Source: an uncultured Tenacibaculum sp. (GTDB lineage: Bacteria; Bacteroidota; Bacteroidia; Flavobacteriales; Flavobacteriaceae). From it: DNA of 64,000 nucleotides. The stretch lies in contig CANMJA010000005.1 of assembly GCA_947498055.1 (NCBI GenBank), positions 152,882-216,881 of the forward strand, given 5' to 3'. Below, in pieces: positions 34,093-42,626 of this stretch. The notes beneath the pieces are model-generated. The model searched no databases. It had not been told where the DNA came from and worked only from the letters and a program-made list of their open reading frames with translations. Position 1 is the stretch's first letter. Every line of letters begins with the position of its first letter. The translations under genes and the position numbers were made by a program.

Positions 34093-34491
34093 TTAGATCA
34101 ATAGAATTAATATATAACTTTCATATTCTTTATTGCAAATTTCTGCTCTTTCAAAAGACATTTTTAAAACACTATCATTATTTATATAATCCATGTTTAA
34201 CCCATGTTTTGAAATACAATTTATTAGCTTAGTTTTATATTTTTCTTTTAGTATAAATGCTAGTTTAGTATAAGTAAAATATTCTTGATAAGAATTTGAA
34301 TTTATTGGTTTGTATTTATTAAATAATGAATGGAATATCTTATAACTTTTTTTAAATTCCGAATGCATCATTAAACTATCTCCTTTATATACATCTACAT
34401 AATATGGGAGATAATTATCGCTTGTCGTTTTACAGGCTACTAACAATAATAAAAAAGCGATACCAATACCTAGTTTTTTAAATAAATTCAT
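34093..34491 (-). CDS. Lipoprotein, N-terminal part of the frameshifted DUF6624 gene
   Basis: A 132-residue frame starting with a lipoprotein signal (lipobox LVAC, Cys20) and a helical region (YKIFHSLFNKYKPINSNSYQ) typical of flavobacterial lipoproteins that end in DUF6624. The last residues after ESYIL are out of frame and unlike coding sequence. See 33611-34060 for the other part. It would be exported to the outer membrane if made. Confidence 0.6.
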   Translation of the reverse strand: MNLFKKLGIGIAFLLLLVACKTTSDNYLPYYVDVYKGDSLMMHSEFKKSYKIFHSLFNKYKPINSNSYQEYFTYTKLAFILKEKYKTKLINCISKHGLNMDYINNDSVLKMSFERAEICNKEYESYILILLI

Positions 34492-34567
34492 TTATAATTT
34501 TTTAATAGTTAGTACTAACTTATACAACTACACTAAACCGTTTTTTTATCTTTTTATTATTTTTTTA

Positions 34568-34652
34568 AAATCAACCCAAGCTATATTGCAAACTTGAGTT
34601 GATTTATTTTTTAGGGAAAAATATAACCTAACTTGCGCTAAGAGAAAAGAAA
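34568..34652. repeat. Hairpin-plus-tail repeat, isolated copy
   Basis: AAATCAAC...GTTGATTT (34568-34605, 12 of 13 inner pairs) followed by a 43-base tail from TTAGGGAAAA that is identical to 40758-40800. Three related units lie at 40713-41142. Confidence 0.65.
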
Positions 34653-34658
34653 AAAACT

Positions 34659-34787
34659 AGATAGCTCGAAAATGCTTTCCGAGCCGAGTATGAGTAAGAA
34701 AGAATAGATATATAAAGAAACTATTTTAAGAAATTAAGGGTTAAGTTATAGTTTATAGGGAACGGATTGCAAATCCGCTCTATCTGA
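34659..34787. repeat. Two-hairpin dispersed repeat, copy B
   Basis: Same outline as copy A: AGATAGCTCG start, hairpin 1, middle with AAAGAATAGATATATAAAGA, hairpin 2 CGGATT-GCA-AATCCG (perfect here), and CTATCTGAT end. It is not inside any gene. Confidence 0.8.
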
Positions 34788-34838
34788 TAGATAGACTTGA
34801 TTGGTTGGTTACCAACAACCGCTTTTATCGTAAAGCAT

Positions 34839-34865
34839 AAAAGCCTCTTTTAAAGAGGCTTTTTA
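34839..34865 (-). terminator. Terminator of the two-helix protein gene
   Basis: AAAAGCCTCTTT/AAAGAGGCTTTT with T-runs on both strands; 19 bp after the stop of the gene at 34884-35384. Confidence 0.85.
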
Positions 34866-34883
34866 TTTTATTGTGATATGAAT

Positions 34884-35384
34884 TTACTCAACAGTTCCTT
34901 TAAATATTTTTAATTCTTTATAGATGTTTATTCCAAAAAGATTCCAATTTAAAACTCCCGTAGCTGTAAAGTTTGATTTCTCATTAACTTTGAAACTACT
35001 TACATCAATTGCATGAAATTCCCACCTATAACCGCTATTTAAACCAGTAATATAGCTATCACTTTTTTTAGGGGTAAAAAGTTCTCCTTTTTCAGTGGAA
35101 TATACAATGTCTAAATTAATATTAAAAACTGCATTCTCTTCTAGTTTTACATCTATAATTTTTGTTGGTTTACTTTTGTTAGAATTTATAATTTTCACAT
35201 TACTTCCTTTTTTTTTGCCATAACCCGAAATTATTTGATAAACACCAAAAACTAGAATAAAAATGGAAAAATATTTAAATTGAGTAGCAAAAATCTTTTT
35301 CCCTCTTTTAAGAAAACCTATTAGCATATACAAAAAGTATAGAAATAAGATTATGTTTATTAAAGTCCAAATTATGTAAAGCAT
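34884..35384 (-). CDS. Two-helix membrane protein with soluble C-terminal domain
   Basis: A 166-residue protein with membrane helices at about 5-24 and 37-54. They are followed by a Lys/Gly-rich linker and a beta-rich extracytoplasmic domain (residues 70-166; AVFNINLDIVYSTEKGELFT, WNLFGINIYKELKIFKGTVE). No family is recognised. It is the last of three small minus-strand frames that start near 35625 and is closed by a strong terminator. Confidence 0.55.
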   Translation of the reverse strand: MLYIIWTLINIILFLYFLYMLIGFLKRGKKIFATQFKYFSIFILVFGVYQIISGYGKKKGSNVKIINSNKSKPTKIIDVKLEENAVFNINLDIVYSTEKGELFTPKKSDSYITGLNSGYRWEFHAIDVSSFKVNEKSNFTATGVLNWNLFGINIYKELKIFKGTVE

Positions 35385-35393
35385 AGATTTATT

Positions 35394-35498
35394 TTAATAC
35401 TGATATTCTCCAAAGTCACTAAAAGATTTTAACCAGAGAAAATATTCTCCATAAAAAGTTCCTGATAAAAACTCATCATAAACATCATAAAAACCCAT
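35394..35498 (-). CDS. Small frame or gene remnant, 34 residues
   Basis: The frame encodes MGFYDVYDEFLSGTFYGEYF and ends SFSDFGEYQY. The aromatic, evenly acidic make-up looks like the C-terminus of a real protein. The ATG lies in the right arm of the terminator of the preceding small gene, so a truncated remnant is more likely than an intact gene. It ends 9 bp before the two-helix protein gene. Confidence 0.3.
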   Translation of the reverse strand: MGFYDVYDEFLSGTFYGEYFLWLKSFSDFGEYQY

Positions 35499-35522
35499 CA
35501 AAATAACTAGAAAATGATGGGT
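35493..35522 (-). terminator. Terminator of the 31-residue frame
   Basis: ACCCATCA/TGATGGGT (8 bp) with a 14-base loop, then TTTTT on the minus strand. Confidence 0.65.
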
Positions 35523-35529
35523 TATTGCT

Positions 35530-35625
35530 TCAATTTTCGTTCGAGGTGATTATTGAAGTTTGATCTTTCAAAAGTTTTTTTTCTACTATATTTTTTATCT
35601 GTTTGTTGTTGTCTGTTTTTAACAT
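35530..35625 (-). CDS. Possible small peptide gene, 31 residues
   Basis: MLKTDNNKQIKNIVEKKLLK then DQTSIITSNEN. It is a basic, helix-prone peptide directly followed by an intrinsic terminator, which suggests a short independent transcript. It lacks a GG motif and matches no family I recognise. Confidence 0.35.
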   Translation of the reverse strand: MLKTDNNKQIKNIVEKKLLKDQTSIITSNEN

Positions 35626-35727
35626 AAAAACAAATCTTTAATTGAAATGTTAGGATTATATTCTTTTCATGAATTAATTTAAATTTAATAATATTTCCTA
35701 TATGTAATCAATAGTTAGCTTTAAAGT

Positions 35728-36123
35728 TTATTCACAGCTATTGAAAAAAACTTCTATTAGTTCTATGTTAGAATCGTTTTTTTTGATCAAAAAGATATTT
35801 CTATACTTATTTAAATCTTTTTCATTAATTAAATCTTCTCTATTTAAAACTTTAGAGATAGATACTTTATCTAATATTTTCACATTTTTTTCTGAAAAAT
35901 GGTAATAGTCGCATAAACCTTCGGGTAAAAAAATATTATTCTTTTCATATTCTTGTTTCTCTTTTGATTTTCTTTTTATAAAAAAATAAAAATCTCTACT
36001 TTTTGAACTTTTATTCGTCTTAATTAATGAATCTTTTGGATTCAATTTAATATATAATTGATCATTTAATTGGGCATTAATTGTCGCAAAGGCTCCTAGA
36101 AAAAATAATATTATTTTCATCAT
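35728..36123 (-). CDS. Secreted orphan protein
   Basis: A 131-residue protein with a signal peptide (to about 18, TINAQ) and a soluble part with Lys-rich, helical stretches and one Cys near the C-terminus. No family is recognised. The start is a double Met (36123 or 36120). It follows the remnant of a HELIH-type gene, and its own 3' side is untranslated sequence of about 100 bp. Confidence 0.5.
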   Translation of the reverse strand: MMKIILFFLGAFATINAQLNDQLYIKLNPKDSLIKTNKSSKSRDFYFFIKRKSKEKQEYEKNNIFLPEGLCDYYHFSEKNVKILDKVSISKVLNREDLINEKDLNKYRNIFLIKKNDSNIELIEVFFNSCE

Positions 36124-36129
36124 GATTAT

Positions 36130-36231
36130 TTAATTACAAGTTTTATTTCCATTAATTTTATATTGTTCAATACTATTCCTAATTCTTCTTTGTTCAGAAG
36201 TTGTTTTATTATTCCAAGTTACTGTATTCAT
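36130..36231 (-). pseudogene. C-terminal remnant related to the HELIH protein
   Basis: The frame reads MNTVTWNNKTTSEQRRIRNS and ends NGNKTCN. It aligns with the last 33 residues of the 705-residue protein at 36977 (TIAWKNLKDSKKQNIKN ... NGTSNCN). The upstream part has been lost and replaced by hairpin-2-like repeat sequence. It is a leftover of a paralogous gene. Confidence 0.55.
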
Positions 36232-36235
36232 TAAA

Positions 36236-36266
36236 CAATGATAATGCAGATTTGAAATCTGTGCTT
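36236..36266. repeat. Partial copy of the dispersed repeat (hairpin 2 only)
   Basis: ATAATGCAGATT-TGA-AATCTGTGCTTAT has the architecture of hairpin 2 of copies A-E with different bases. Nearby AAGATAG/CTATCTC recalls the repeat ends. No gene is seen in 36267-36486. Confidence 0.4.
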
Positions 36267-36486
36267 ATAAAAATATATTTAAGATAGAAAAACTATCTCA
36301 ATTTTTTAAAGTAGTTTGTGTATATATTTATTTTCCTCACTTATATCTCGCATGGAAAACAATTCAGCTTCTCGGGATAAGCACAAAAAAGTATCCATAA
36401 TTGTATCTTATTTACATTCATTTTTTCTGAGTTTTCAAAGTTTTCCTTCTTCTTTTCTTATAAGAACTATACAAGCAAAACCAATT

Positions 36487-36969
36487 TTAATCAGCATACA
36501 TTCCTCTTGAGGAAGTATAAGTCCAATTAACATAATATTTAATAATCTTATTTTCTTTTTTTTCAATTAACATAATATTTAAAAATAAATGTAGTTTAGT
36601 TATTGGCATTGGCAGCTTAATATTACTATTATGCAGTTTATTATCTTTTTCTAAAGTCTTTTTAAAAAAAGCATATTCTTTTTTCTCTAAAGAACTAACA
36701 TCAGAGAGTTTTATTTTTTTTAAAGATCGGACTGTGCATGTATCTATTCTATTTTCTCCTTTTTTTAGATAAAAGTTTTCTCCTTTAATTTTAAAATAGA
36801 TTTTGTCATCAATTATTTTTTTTTGATCCTTTCCTTTTTGGAATAAAACGTATACATTTTTCTTCTTATAGTTTTTTCCGTCTTTATATAGTTTAAAATA
36901 ATTTTTATCCTTTTGACTAAATGAACTAGTTATCATTAGTAAGATTATTATGTTCGTTATTGCTTTCAT
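36487..36969 (-). CDS. Secreted orphan protein downstream of the HELIH gene
   Basis: The Met at 36969 is chosen because it begins a clear signal peptide (MKAITNIIILLMITSSFSQ); the longer frame to 37014 would overlap the upstream gene. The mature part (about 140 residues) is Lys-rich with a single Cys in ENRIDTCTVRS. It starts 7 bp after the stop of the 705-residue protein, so the two are in one operon. No family is recognised. A partner of the zincin-like protein, such as an inhibitor or immunity factor, is possible by position only. Confidence 0.55.
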   Translation of the reverse strand: MKAITNIIILLMITSSFSQKDKNYFKLYKDGKNYKKKNVYVLFQKGKDQKKIIDDKIYFKIKGENFYLKKGENRIDTCTVRSLKKIKLSDVSSLEKKEYAFFKKTLEKDNKLHNSNIKLPMPITKLHLFLNIMLIEKKENKIIKYYVNWTYTSSRGMYAD

Positions 36970-36976
36970 ATTATAT

Positions 36977-39094
36977 TTAATTACAGTTTGAAGTTCCATT
37001 AAAAAAATGAACATCTAATTTATTTTTTATATTCTGTTTTTTAGAATCTTTTAAATTTTTCCAAGCTATTGTACTTTGGTTACCTTCAAGTTCTCCCAAA
37101 CCAGCCCAAGATAATTCTTCATATGTAGATCTGCTCAATTTTTTCCCATCAAAATCCTCTATAATATCTGTAATTACCTTTCTGTAATGACTTGCCATAA
37201 GATTGTGGTTCCATGTAGGATGCCATCTTTCAACATAAAAATCATAAAGGCCAGGGAAATTGTTTTTTAATGATTTTACATAATTTTCGGCTTCAACTCT
37301 AGTCCATTTCCTATTATTTAAGTCACCTTTTTTTGCAGCAGAAAGCATTTTTCTGTAAATTTCAGCATGAATTAATTCATGAACTATAGTAATAGCAGCA
37401 CCTAAATCAGAAATATTTGAAATTTTACCTCCGTTAATTTGAATTTCTGTTACAAAATTGATAGGTGGTTGAGTTTCTCCAAAAGTGCTATTACCTAAAT
37501 TATTATTTATAATTAATTTTAAATGACTTACAGGAAAATCTCCATCAAACTTTTTTATCATATTTTTAAAACCTGTACTTGAGTTTTTTAACTTATCATA
37601 AACACATTTTGCTTTTCCTGTAAGTTCGTTAATAATTTTATCTTCAACATCTATTTCTCCTCCATTTTTAACAGCCTCTAAAGCTTCTTTAATAAAAGCA
37701 AGTACTTCATTATTTATATTTCCACTCGGAGAATTTTGATATGCAAAAACCCTCAAATTATATGCCATTTCCTCATCATCGTATAAATATTTCCTGTAAG
37801 CATCTAGTTTTAATTTAGTAATCATTTGTTCAACGGTTCCATTTTCTAATATTCTAATTGTTAAATTTCTTTTTGTAGAGTTATAAACATTAGGGTTTGG
37901 ATCTACTCTTGTTAAATTTAACATATTTTGCATTTCAATTGCTTTCTTTGGGTTGTTATTCAACCACTTTAATTGATCTGCGTTAGTAATATTTAACTCA
38001 GAAACCAAAAAATCTACACTCGAATTTATATTGATAGATACGGTATTTAGTAGTCTAGTTAATTCCGCATCTCGTAATCTTATATATTTATTTATAGCAT
38101 CTCTTGATTTTAAAAAATTGTTTCCAAAATCTTTTTTCAAAATTACTTTCCAGTAATCTTTATGAAAAAAATCTATGTCTTTTTTTCTATGTTCTTTAGC
38201 ATAAGCTAATAAATAATTTTTAGTTCCAAATTCTTTTGGCCATATATTCCCTGAGTTACTCCCTTTTTTTAAGCCGCTTAAATACCTTTGCATTAAACTT
38301 ATTCGCTGCCATCTATTAAAATTGTTATAATGACCTATTTGTTTGTTTTTTAGCACTTTTGATATATTGTCGGTAACACCTAATTGATTTACTGCTCTAA
38401 TAGACCTTAACATTTCATTTAATTGATCTCTAGTCAATAAATCGTCATTTATTTTTACTTCATTAGCAAAAAAACGTTCATTAGCAGTATTTAAAACTGA
38501 ATTAATGCTACTTTCTGTTTTGTAAACACTCATAGGTCTACCATTGTAAGTTTTATTAGCATACAAAGATCGATTGATATTTCCGTTTTTTATTTCTTGT
38601 AGTCTAGCTTTTAATAGCTTTATATCTTTTAATGACAGTGTTCGTTTACTTTTACCTTCGTTAATAATTCTATTACGTCCACTACTTAGAATAGGTATGT
38701 TTGTATTGGCTATACTTTTTTCAAAATTTGCAAAATATTCATTTCTTGCAAATTCATAAGTGCTACTCACATGTCTATTACGCGTATCTAATTCGTTTTT
38801 TATAATGGATTCTTGAATAAATAACCAATCTGATAATCCTTTTCTTTCTATTGAGTTTACAAGTGCCTCCATTCTTAGTGCATGGGGTGTGTTATTAAGG
38901 TTAAAAGAAATATTTTCATATCCTTCACAGTAAGTTCTGTAGCATTTTGTTCTTGGATTATCGCCTGCTATAGGATCGTCGTCTATATGAATGATACCTA
39001 TAAATTCGTCTTGTGTTCCTCTATTTTGTGCAGCTAAAGTACTTAAGCAAACCGAAAAGATTGCTAAACATAAGGTTAATATATATTTTTTCAT
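36977..39094 (-). CDS. Secreted zincin-like protein with HELIH motif
   Basis: A 705-residue protein with a signal peptide (to about 22, LAAQ), a long helical middle, and IVHELIHAEIY near the C-terminus (HEXXH at 572-576). Downstream are His residues (ERWHPTWNHN, MASHY) that could give the third ligand. The end NGTSNCN recurs in related flavobacterial proteins. The motif points to a zinc metallopeptidase, probably acting outside the cell. It stands between a Sel1/T9SS protein and a secreted orphan, with 6- and 7-bp gaps, so it is part of a three-gene operon. The substrate is unknown. Confidence 0.7.
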   Translation of the reverse strand: MKKYILTLCLAIFSVCLSTLAAQNRGTQDEFIGIIHIDDDPIAGDNPRTKCYRTYCEGYENISFNLNNTPHALRMEALVNSIERKGLSDWLFIQESIIKNELDTRNRHVSSTYEFARNEYFANFEKSIANTNIPILSSGRNRIINEGKSKRTLSLKDIKLLKARLQEIKNGNINRSLYANKTYNGRPMSVYKTESSINSVLNTANERFFANEVKINDDLLTRDQLNEMLRSIRAVNQLGVTDNISKVLKNKQIGHYNNFNRWQRISLMQRYLSGLKKGSNSGNIWPKEFGTKNYLLAYAKEHRKKDIDFFHKDYWKVILKKDFGNNFLKSRDAINKYIRLRDAELTRLLNTVSININSSVDFLVSELNITNADQLKWLNNNPKKAIEMQNMLNLTRVDPNPNVYNSTKRNLTIRILENGTVEQMITKLKLDAYRKYLYDDEEMAYNLRVFAYQNSPSGNINNEVLAFIKEALEAVKNGGEIDVEDKIINELTGKAKCVYDKLKNSSTGFKNMIKKFDGDFPVSHLKLIINNNLGNSTFGETQPPINFVTEIQINGGKISNISDLGAAITIVHELIHAEIYRKMLSAAKKGDLNNRKWTRVEAENYVKSLKNNFPGLYDFYVERWHPTWNHNLMASHYRKVITDIIEDFDGKKLSRSTYEELSWAGLGELEGNQSTIAWKNLKDSKKQNIKNKLDVHFFNGTSNCN

Positions 39095-39100
39095 GGCTTT

Positions 39101-40537
39101 TTATTTTTTTATAATTACTCTTGTTTTTCTTTGGTTGTTTACAAACACACTTATTACATATGCGCCTTTTTTAAGATTACTGCCGTCTAAAAAGTAGCGA
39201 TAGTCTCCTTTTTCTTGTATTTTATTATCAGCTATTACTTCTTTTATGTTTCCCTGTAAATCGTTTAACTGTACCTTTATGGTTGCTTGTTCTGCTAATA
39301 CATAAGAAATAATTAAATCTTCCTGAAAAGGATTAGGGTATAGTTTTATAAAATTATCTTCTTGCTGAGATAATGCAATTAAAGCATCATTAGAAAGTTC
39401 TTTATCGGTATTGGTAAAGGTTTCTTTTTTCTTTAAAACCAAACGTAAAGGAGCACCTGCCTCGTTCCAGTTTTTAATATAACTTTCTATATTGGCGATT
39501 AAATAAGGTATGCCGTTTACTGTTTTTAATTGTAAATCACTCGAAAGAATCGTGTATTCTAAGTTATTTGGAATCTCTTTTTTGTATGACTCGTGTGGCA
39601 AAGAAAAACGGGTGTTTTCAAAATAAATAGTCTCGTCCATTTTTAAAATAGCATCTTCTATTACCTTTTCATCCATACGTATTTTAGATTGCAAAGTTCC
39701 TGTGATAGTATCTAATAAAAAGCTAATGGCAATGTCTTTTTTAGCTTCTAATTGTTTTTTAGACCAATCTAACTTTAGTATAGTTCCTGTCCATTCACCT
39801 AACAGAAAATCTTCGGTAATTTCTTTTTCAATAGTAGGTGAAGAAATCGCGTTTTCTATTGGTAAAGCAGTTGTTTTTTCAACTTCTTCTGTGCTACTTG
39901 TAGTACTAGTATTGGTTTCTTTAAAATTATTGTTAGTACTTGTTTCTCCTAACAATTCACTGGCTTTTTGTACGTCTTTAGTAACTCCGTAGCCTTTTAA
40001 ATAACACACACCTAGCCAATAACTAGCCATTGGGTGTTCACTTTTTTTAAACCAATTTACCGCCTTGGTATAATTTTGTGTAATAGTACCAAAACCTTTT
40101 AAATACAGATATCCTAAACTATAGGCTGCTTTATGGTTTCCTAGCTTAGCACTTTTTGTAAACCATTTTCTAGCCTTGTTAAAGTTTAATTTACAACCTC
40201 TACCGTATTTGTATAAAATACCTAAATCTGCCATTGCCATGGCATTGCCTTGTTTGGCTGCTAATTGGTAGAGTGCAAATGCTTTTTGGTCTGTTTCTGC
40301 TGTTTTTTGGGCTTGGTAAAGTCTGCCCATGAGCACTTGTGCTTTGTCATACCCTTTTTCTATACAGGGTTTTAGTAGTCGAACAGATTTTAAGGAGTCT
40401 TTCGCAAAATTAGCATCTCCTTTTAGGTAAAAAAGAGCTTCTTTAAAATTGAACTCACAGTTCGTTTCTTTCTCTTGAGCATGTAAGGATAGTGCAAATA
40501 GACATCCTAAAATACTCACAAATTTAATTGCTTTCAT
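39101..40537 (-). CDS. Sel1-repeat protein with type IX secretion sorting domain
   Basis: A 478-residue protein with a signal peptide (to about 20, LHAQ) and about four Sel1-like repeats (YDKAQVLMGRLYQAQ, AMADLGILYKYGRG, KAAYSLGYLYLKGFG, MASYWLGVCYLKGYG), then a beta-rich middle domain. The C-terminal sorting domain (YPNPFQEDLIISYVL ... LKKGAYVISVFVNNQRKTRVIIKK, about 400-478) directs export by the type IX system and attachment to the surface. It is the first gene of the operon with the HELIH protein. Sel1 repeats suggest protein binding. Confidence 0.85.
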   Translation of the reverse strand: MKAIKFVSILGCLFALSLHAQEKETNCEFNFKEALFYLKGDANFAKDSLKSVRLLKPCIEKGYDKAQVLMGRLYQAQKTAETDQKAFALYQLAAKQGNAMAMADLGILYKYGRGCKLNFNKARKWFTKSAKLGNHKAAYSLGYLYLKGFGTITQNYTKAVNWFKKSEHPMASYWLGVCYLKGYGVTKDVQKASELLGETSTNNNFKETNTSTTSSTEEVEKTTALPIENAISSPTIEKEITEDFLLGEWTGTILKLDWSKKQLEAKKDIAISFLLDTITGTLQSKIRMDEKVIEDAILKMDETIYFENTRFSLPHESYKKEIPNNLEYTILSSDLQLKTVNGIPYLIANIESYIKNWNEAGAPLRLVLKKKETFTNTDKELSNDALIALSQQEDNFIKLYPNPFQEDLIISYVLAEQATIKVQLNDLQGNIKEVIADNKIQEKGDYRYFLDGSNLKKGAYVISVFVNNQRKTRVIIKK

Positions 40538-40712
40538 TTTATTTAAGATTTAATAGTTACGGGTTAATTTGTGATAATACATAAAATAATATCACATAAA
40601 TACAAAAAACTAAAAATAACGTAGATTATTCATAGCTAATTTTTATAATATTTGTAAAATTACAATAATTATTTCAAATAAAACAAACAAATGTTTTTTT
40701 TATTTGAAATTT

Positions 40713-41142
40713 ACCAACTTGGGGTATAGAAACTAGCTATACCCTAGTTGGTCTCATTTAGGGAAAAATATAACCTAACTTGCGCTAAGAGAAAAGAAAA
40801 GATTCCCGTCTTTAAAAAATGCTCCCTCCCAAAAAGCAACTCTCCTTGTTTTGTGTTTTAGTATTAATTTTAAATGTTGTTTCTCAGTTCTTTATTTTTT
40901 TACTATTTTTATCATAAGCGTTTTAAACTAAGTTGATTTCATTTAGGGAAAATAAAAGACTTCATTCTTAAAAATGCACCTTTCAAAAAACAATCAACTC
41001 ATGCCCCTCAAACATGAGTTGATTTTGTTTAGGGATTATTCAATCTTAACTTTCGTTAAGAGAAATAAGGATTCCCTTCCTTAAAAATGTTCTCCTCATG
41101 AAAATACTGCTTCTTCTTGTTTGCCTTTTAGTATTAATTTTA
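40713..41142. repeat. Array of three hairpin-plus-tail repeats
   Basis: Unit 1 has a long near-perfect hairpin (40713-40752, ACCAACT...AGTTGGT) and the tail TTAGGGAAAA at 40758. Unit 2 keeps only the right arm AGTTGATTT and the tail at 40943. Unit 3 has a perfect 12-bp stem AATCAACTCATG/CATGAGTTGATT (40992-41023) and the tail from 41029. Units 1 and 3 continue alike to TTTTAGTATTAATTTT, giving about 110 bp per unit. No gene is seen in 40538-41309. Confidence 0.65.
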
Positions 41143-41220
41143 ATAGGTAAACTTAAGCTATATCATTTCGTCTATAAACTTTAACATACTTAGGTTTTTA
41201 TTTTTACGTTTAATTTATCT

Positions 41221-41249
41221 TATATTTGAGTGATTATAAATCAAATATA
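41221..41249 (+). promoter_or_regulatory. -7 element inside a palindrome, promoter/operator of the HTH gene
   Basis: TATATTTG (41221-41228) is a perfect -7 match and is also the left arm of TATATTTGA/TCAAATATA (9 bp, 11-base spacer). A protein bound there would cover the promoter and start site. The transcript leader would be about 75 bases. Confidence 0.5.
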
Positions 41250-41309
41250 CTAACTTTTTATAACTAAAACAAACTTTAACTAACTAATTTATTTTTAGTT
41301 CAATTTTTT

Positions 41310-41708
41310 ATGAGTGATATTAATACATATACTGAGTGGCTTGAAAAGTTTAAATACGAAAATAAAATAAGTTATAGTAAATTAGGAAACGCTATTAGCT
41401 ATAGTGATGTAGGTATTAATAAAGCTATTAAAAATAAAACACTTTCTATAAAACAAATAAGAGTTATAGCTGAAAAGTTTGGCGTTAATAAAGACCTAGA
41501 AAGTTATATTGCCAATGCTAAGTTTGAGTTGCCTTCTAATATTTTAGATAAATTCAATGATATTTCGGATGATGAATTATCTTTATATTTCTTGAGAAAT
41601 AAAGAAAGGTTTTTAGAAAATGAGGTTATTAAATTATGGATAAACACTCTTGCTATTGAAAAAGCAAAAAAGATTTTAAAAGATGAAATTAAAGATAAAG
41701 AGAAATAA
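41310..41708 (+). CDS. Helix-turn-helix (phage-repressor-like) protein
   Basis: A 132-residue protein with an N-terminal XRE-like fold: ISYSKLGNAISYSDVGINKA as helix-turn-helix and LSIKQIRVIAEKFGVNKDLE as the following helices. The C-terminal half is Lys/Glu-rich and helical. This resembles repressors in phage and island genes. A palindrome overlapping its promoter fits autoregulation. Its end overlaps the convergent 92-residue gene by 20 bp. Confidence 0.6.
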   Translation: MSDINTYTEWLEKFKYENKISYSKLGNAISYSDVGINKAIKNKTLSIKQIRVIAEKFGVNKDLESYIANAKFELPSNILDKFNDISDDELSLYFLRNKERFLENEVIKLWINTLAIEKAKKILKDEIKDKEK

Positions 41709-41967
41709 AAAGCTTTTCTTCTTCTGTCAAAACACCTTTATATTCTAATTTATTTTTAATGTTTTTTAACATTTTTATATCTGATAGCCCTTTATTTATA
41801 TGAGTTTTAAACTCTTCAATCTTTATTCTTTTTAATGATTCTATTTCAGATTTCAAATATTGAGAATACTCTTCATCTCCAATTATCCCCTCATTATATT
41901 TCGTTGAAATAGTATTTAACTCCTTAAGTTTTATTCTAATTTCACTAAGTTTCTTTTTATTTGACAT
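41689..41967 (-). CDS. Small coiled-coil protein
   Basis: A 92-residue, Lys/Glu-rich helical protein (LSEIRIKLKELNTISTKYNE, then SEIESLKRIKIEEFKTHINK). No family is recognised. Its start overlaps the end of the upstream membrane protein gene by 11 bp, so the pair is probably co-translated. Confidence 0.5.
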   Translation of the reverse strand: MSNKKKLSEIRIKLKELNTISTKYNEGIIGDEEYSQYLKSEIESLKRIKIEEFKTHINKGLSDIKMLKNIKNKLEYKGVLTEEEKLFISLYL

Positions 41968-42520
41968 CTCCTGTATTATTTAGTTTAGAGTCAATAAAAT
42001 CTATTCCATCAGATAATAATTTTTCTTTGTATATGAATACAGTTTTTAATAATTGAATATAATTTACTAACTGAAGAGTTAAATAAAAAACTAGTGCAGA
42101 AATACATAAAGCAATGAATGAATAGGCTAATAAATTGAAGTTAACACCAGGTATGAAAACCCAAACCATAAAGAAAACAGCAGATATAAAAGGAGACAAT
42201 AAAGAATATTTTAAACTTTTTTTATAAAAATCGACATTCTCTTTATCGAGTATTGGAATTAATATTAATAATCCAAGAACTAAAAAAAACAAACTAGCGT
42301 GAGTTCCTAAGCTATACGCAAATTTATGAATACTAGAAAAACCGAAAAATTTCTCTTCTAATTTTTTATTGTCTATCAAAACATGAATGAAAGGTAATAC
42401 TCCACTTAAATAAATGAGAATATTACCTATTATTTCAAATGTTAAATATTTTAGAGGTTTAGTTTTGTCCCTTTGTAGTAGGGGTTTCAACCTCGTCTTT
42501 GTCAATAAGTTTCGCTTCAT
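41957..42520 (-). CDS. Four-helix membrane protein, function unknown
   Basis: A 187-residue protein with about four membrane segments (28-46, 70-90, 108-127 and 133-158). The start is uncertain: the Met at 42520 lies inside the broken small lipoprotein frame upstream, and there is no other Met before the first helix. No family is recognised. It is coupled to the 92-residue gene by overlap. Confidence 0.5.
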   Translation of the reverse strand: MKRNLLTKTRLKPLLQRDKTKPLKYLTFEIIGNILIYLSGVLPFIHVLIDNKKLEEKFFGFSSIHKFAYSLGTHASLFFLVLGLLILIPILDKENVDFYKKSLKYSLLSPFISAVFFMVWVFIPGVNFNLLAYSFIALCISALVFYLTLQLVNYIQLLKTVFIYKEKLLSDGIDFIDSKLNNTGDVK

Positions 42521-42626
42521 TTTCTATTTCTATTCTTTCTTCTAATTCTTTTGATTGATCTGTACAGCTAGTTAACAATAAAACGCTACCAACTAATACC
42601 ATTAAAATTAATGCTACTTTTTTCAT
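42460..42626 (-). pseudogene. Small lipoprotein gene with a one-base deletion
   Basis: ATG 42626 gives MKKVALILM and then a stop. Restoring one base near 42600 would continue as VLVGSVLLLTSCTDQSKELE and on to a stop at 42460, a classical 55-residue lipoprotein (lipobox LTSC). As written it cannot be made in one frame. It overlaps the start of the membrane protein gene. A true deletion and an assembly error are both possible. Confidence 0.45.
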
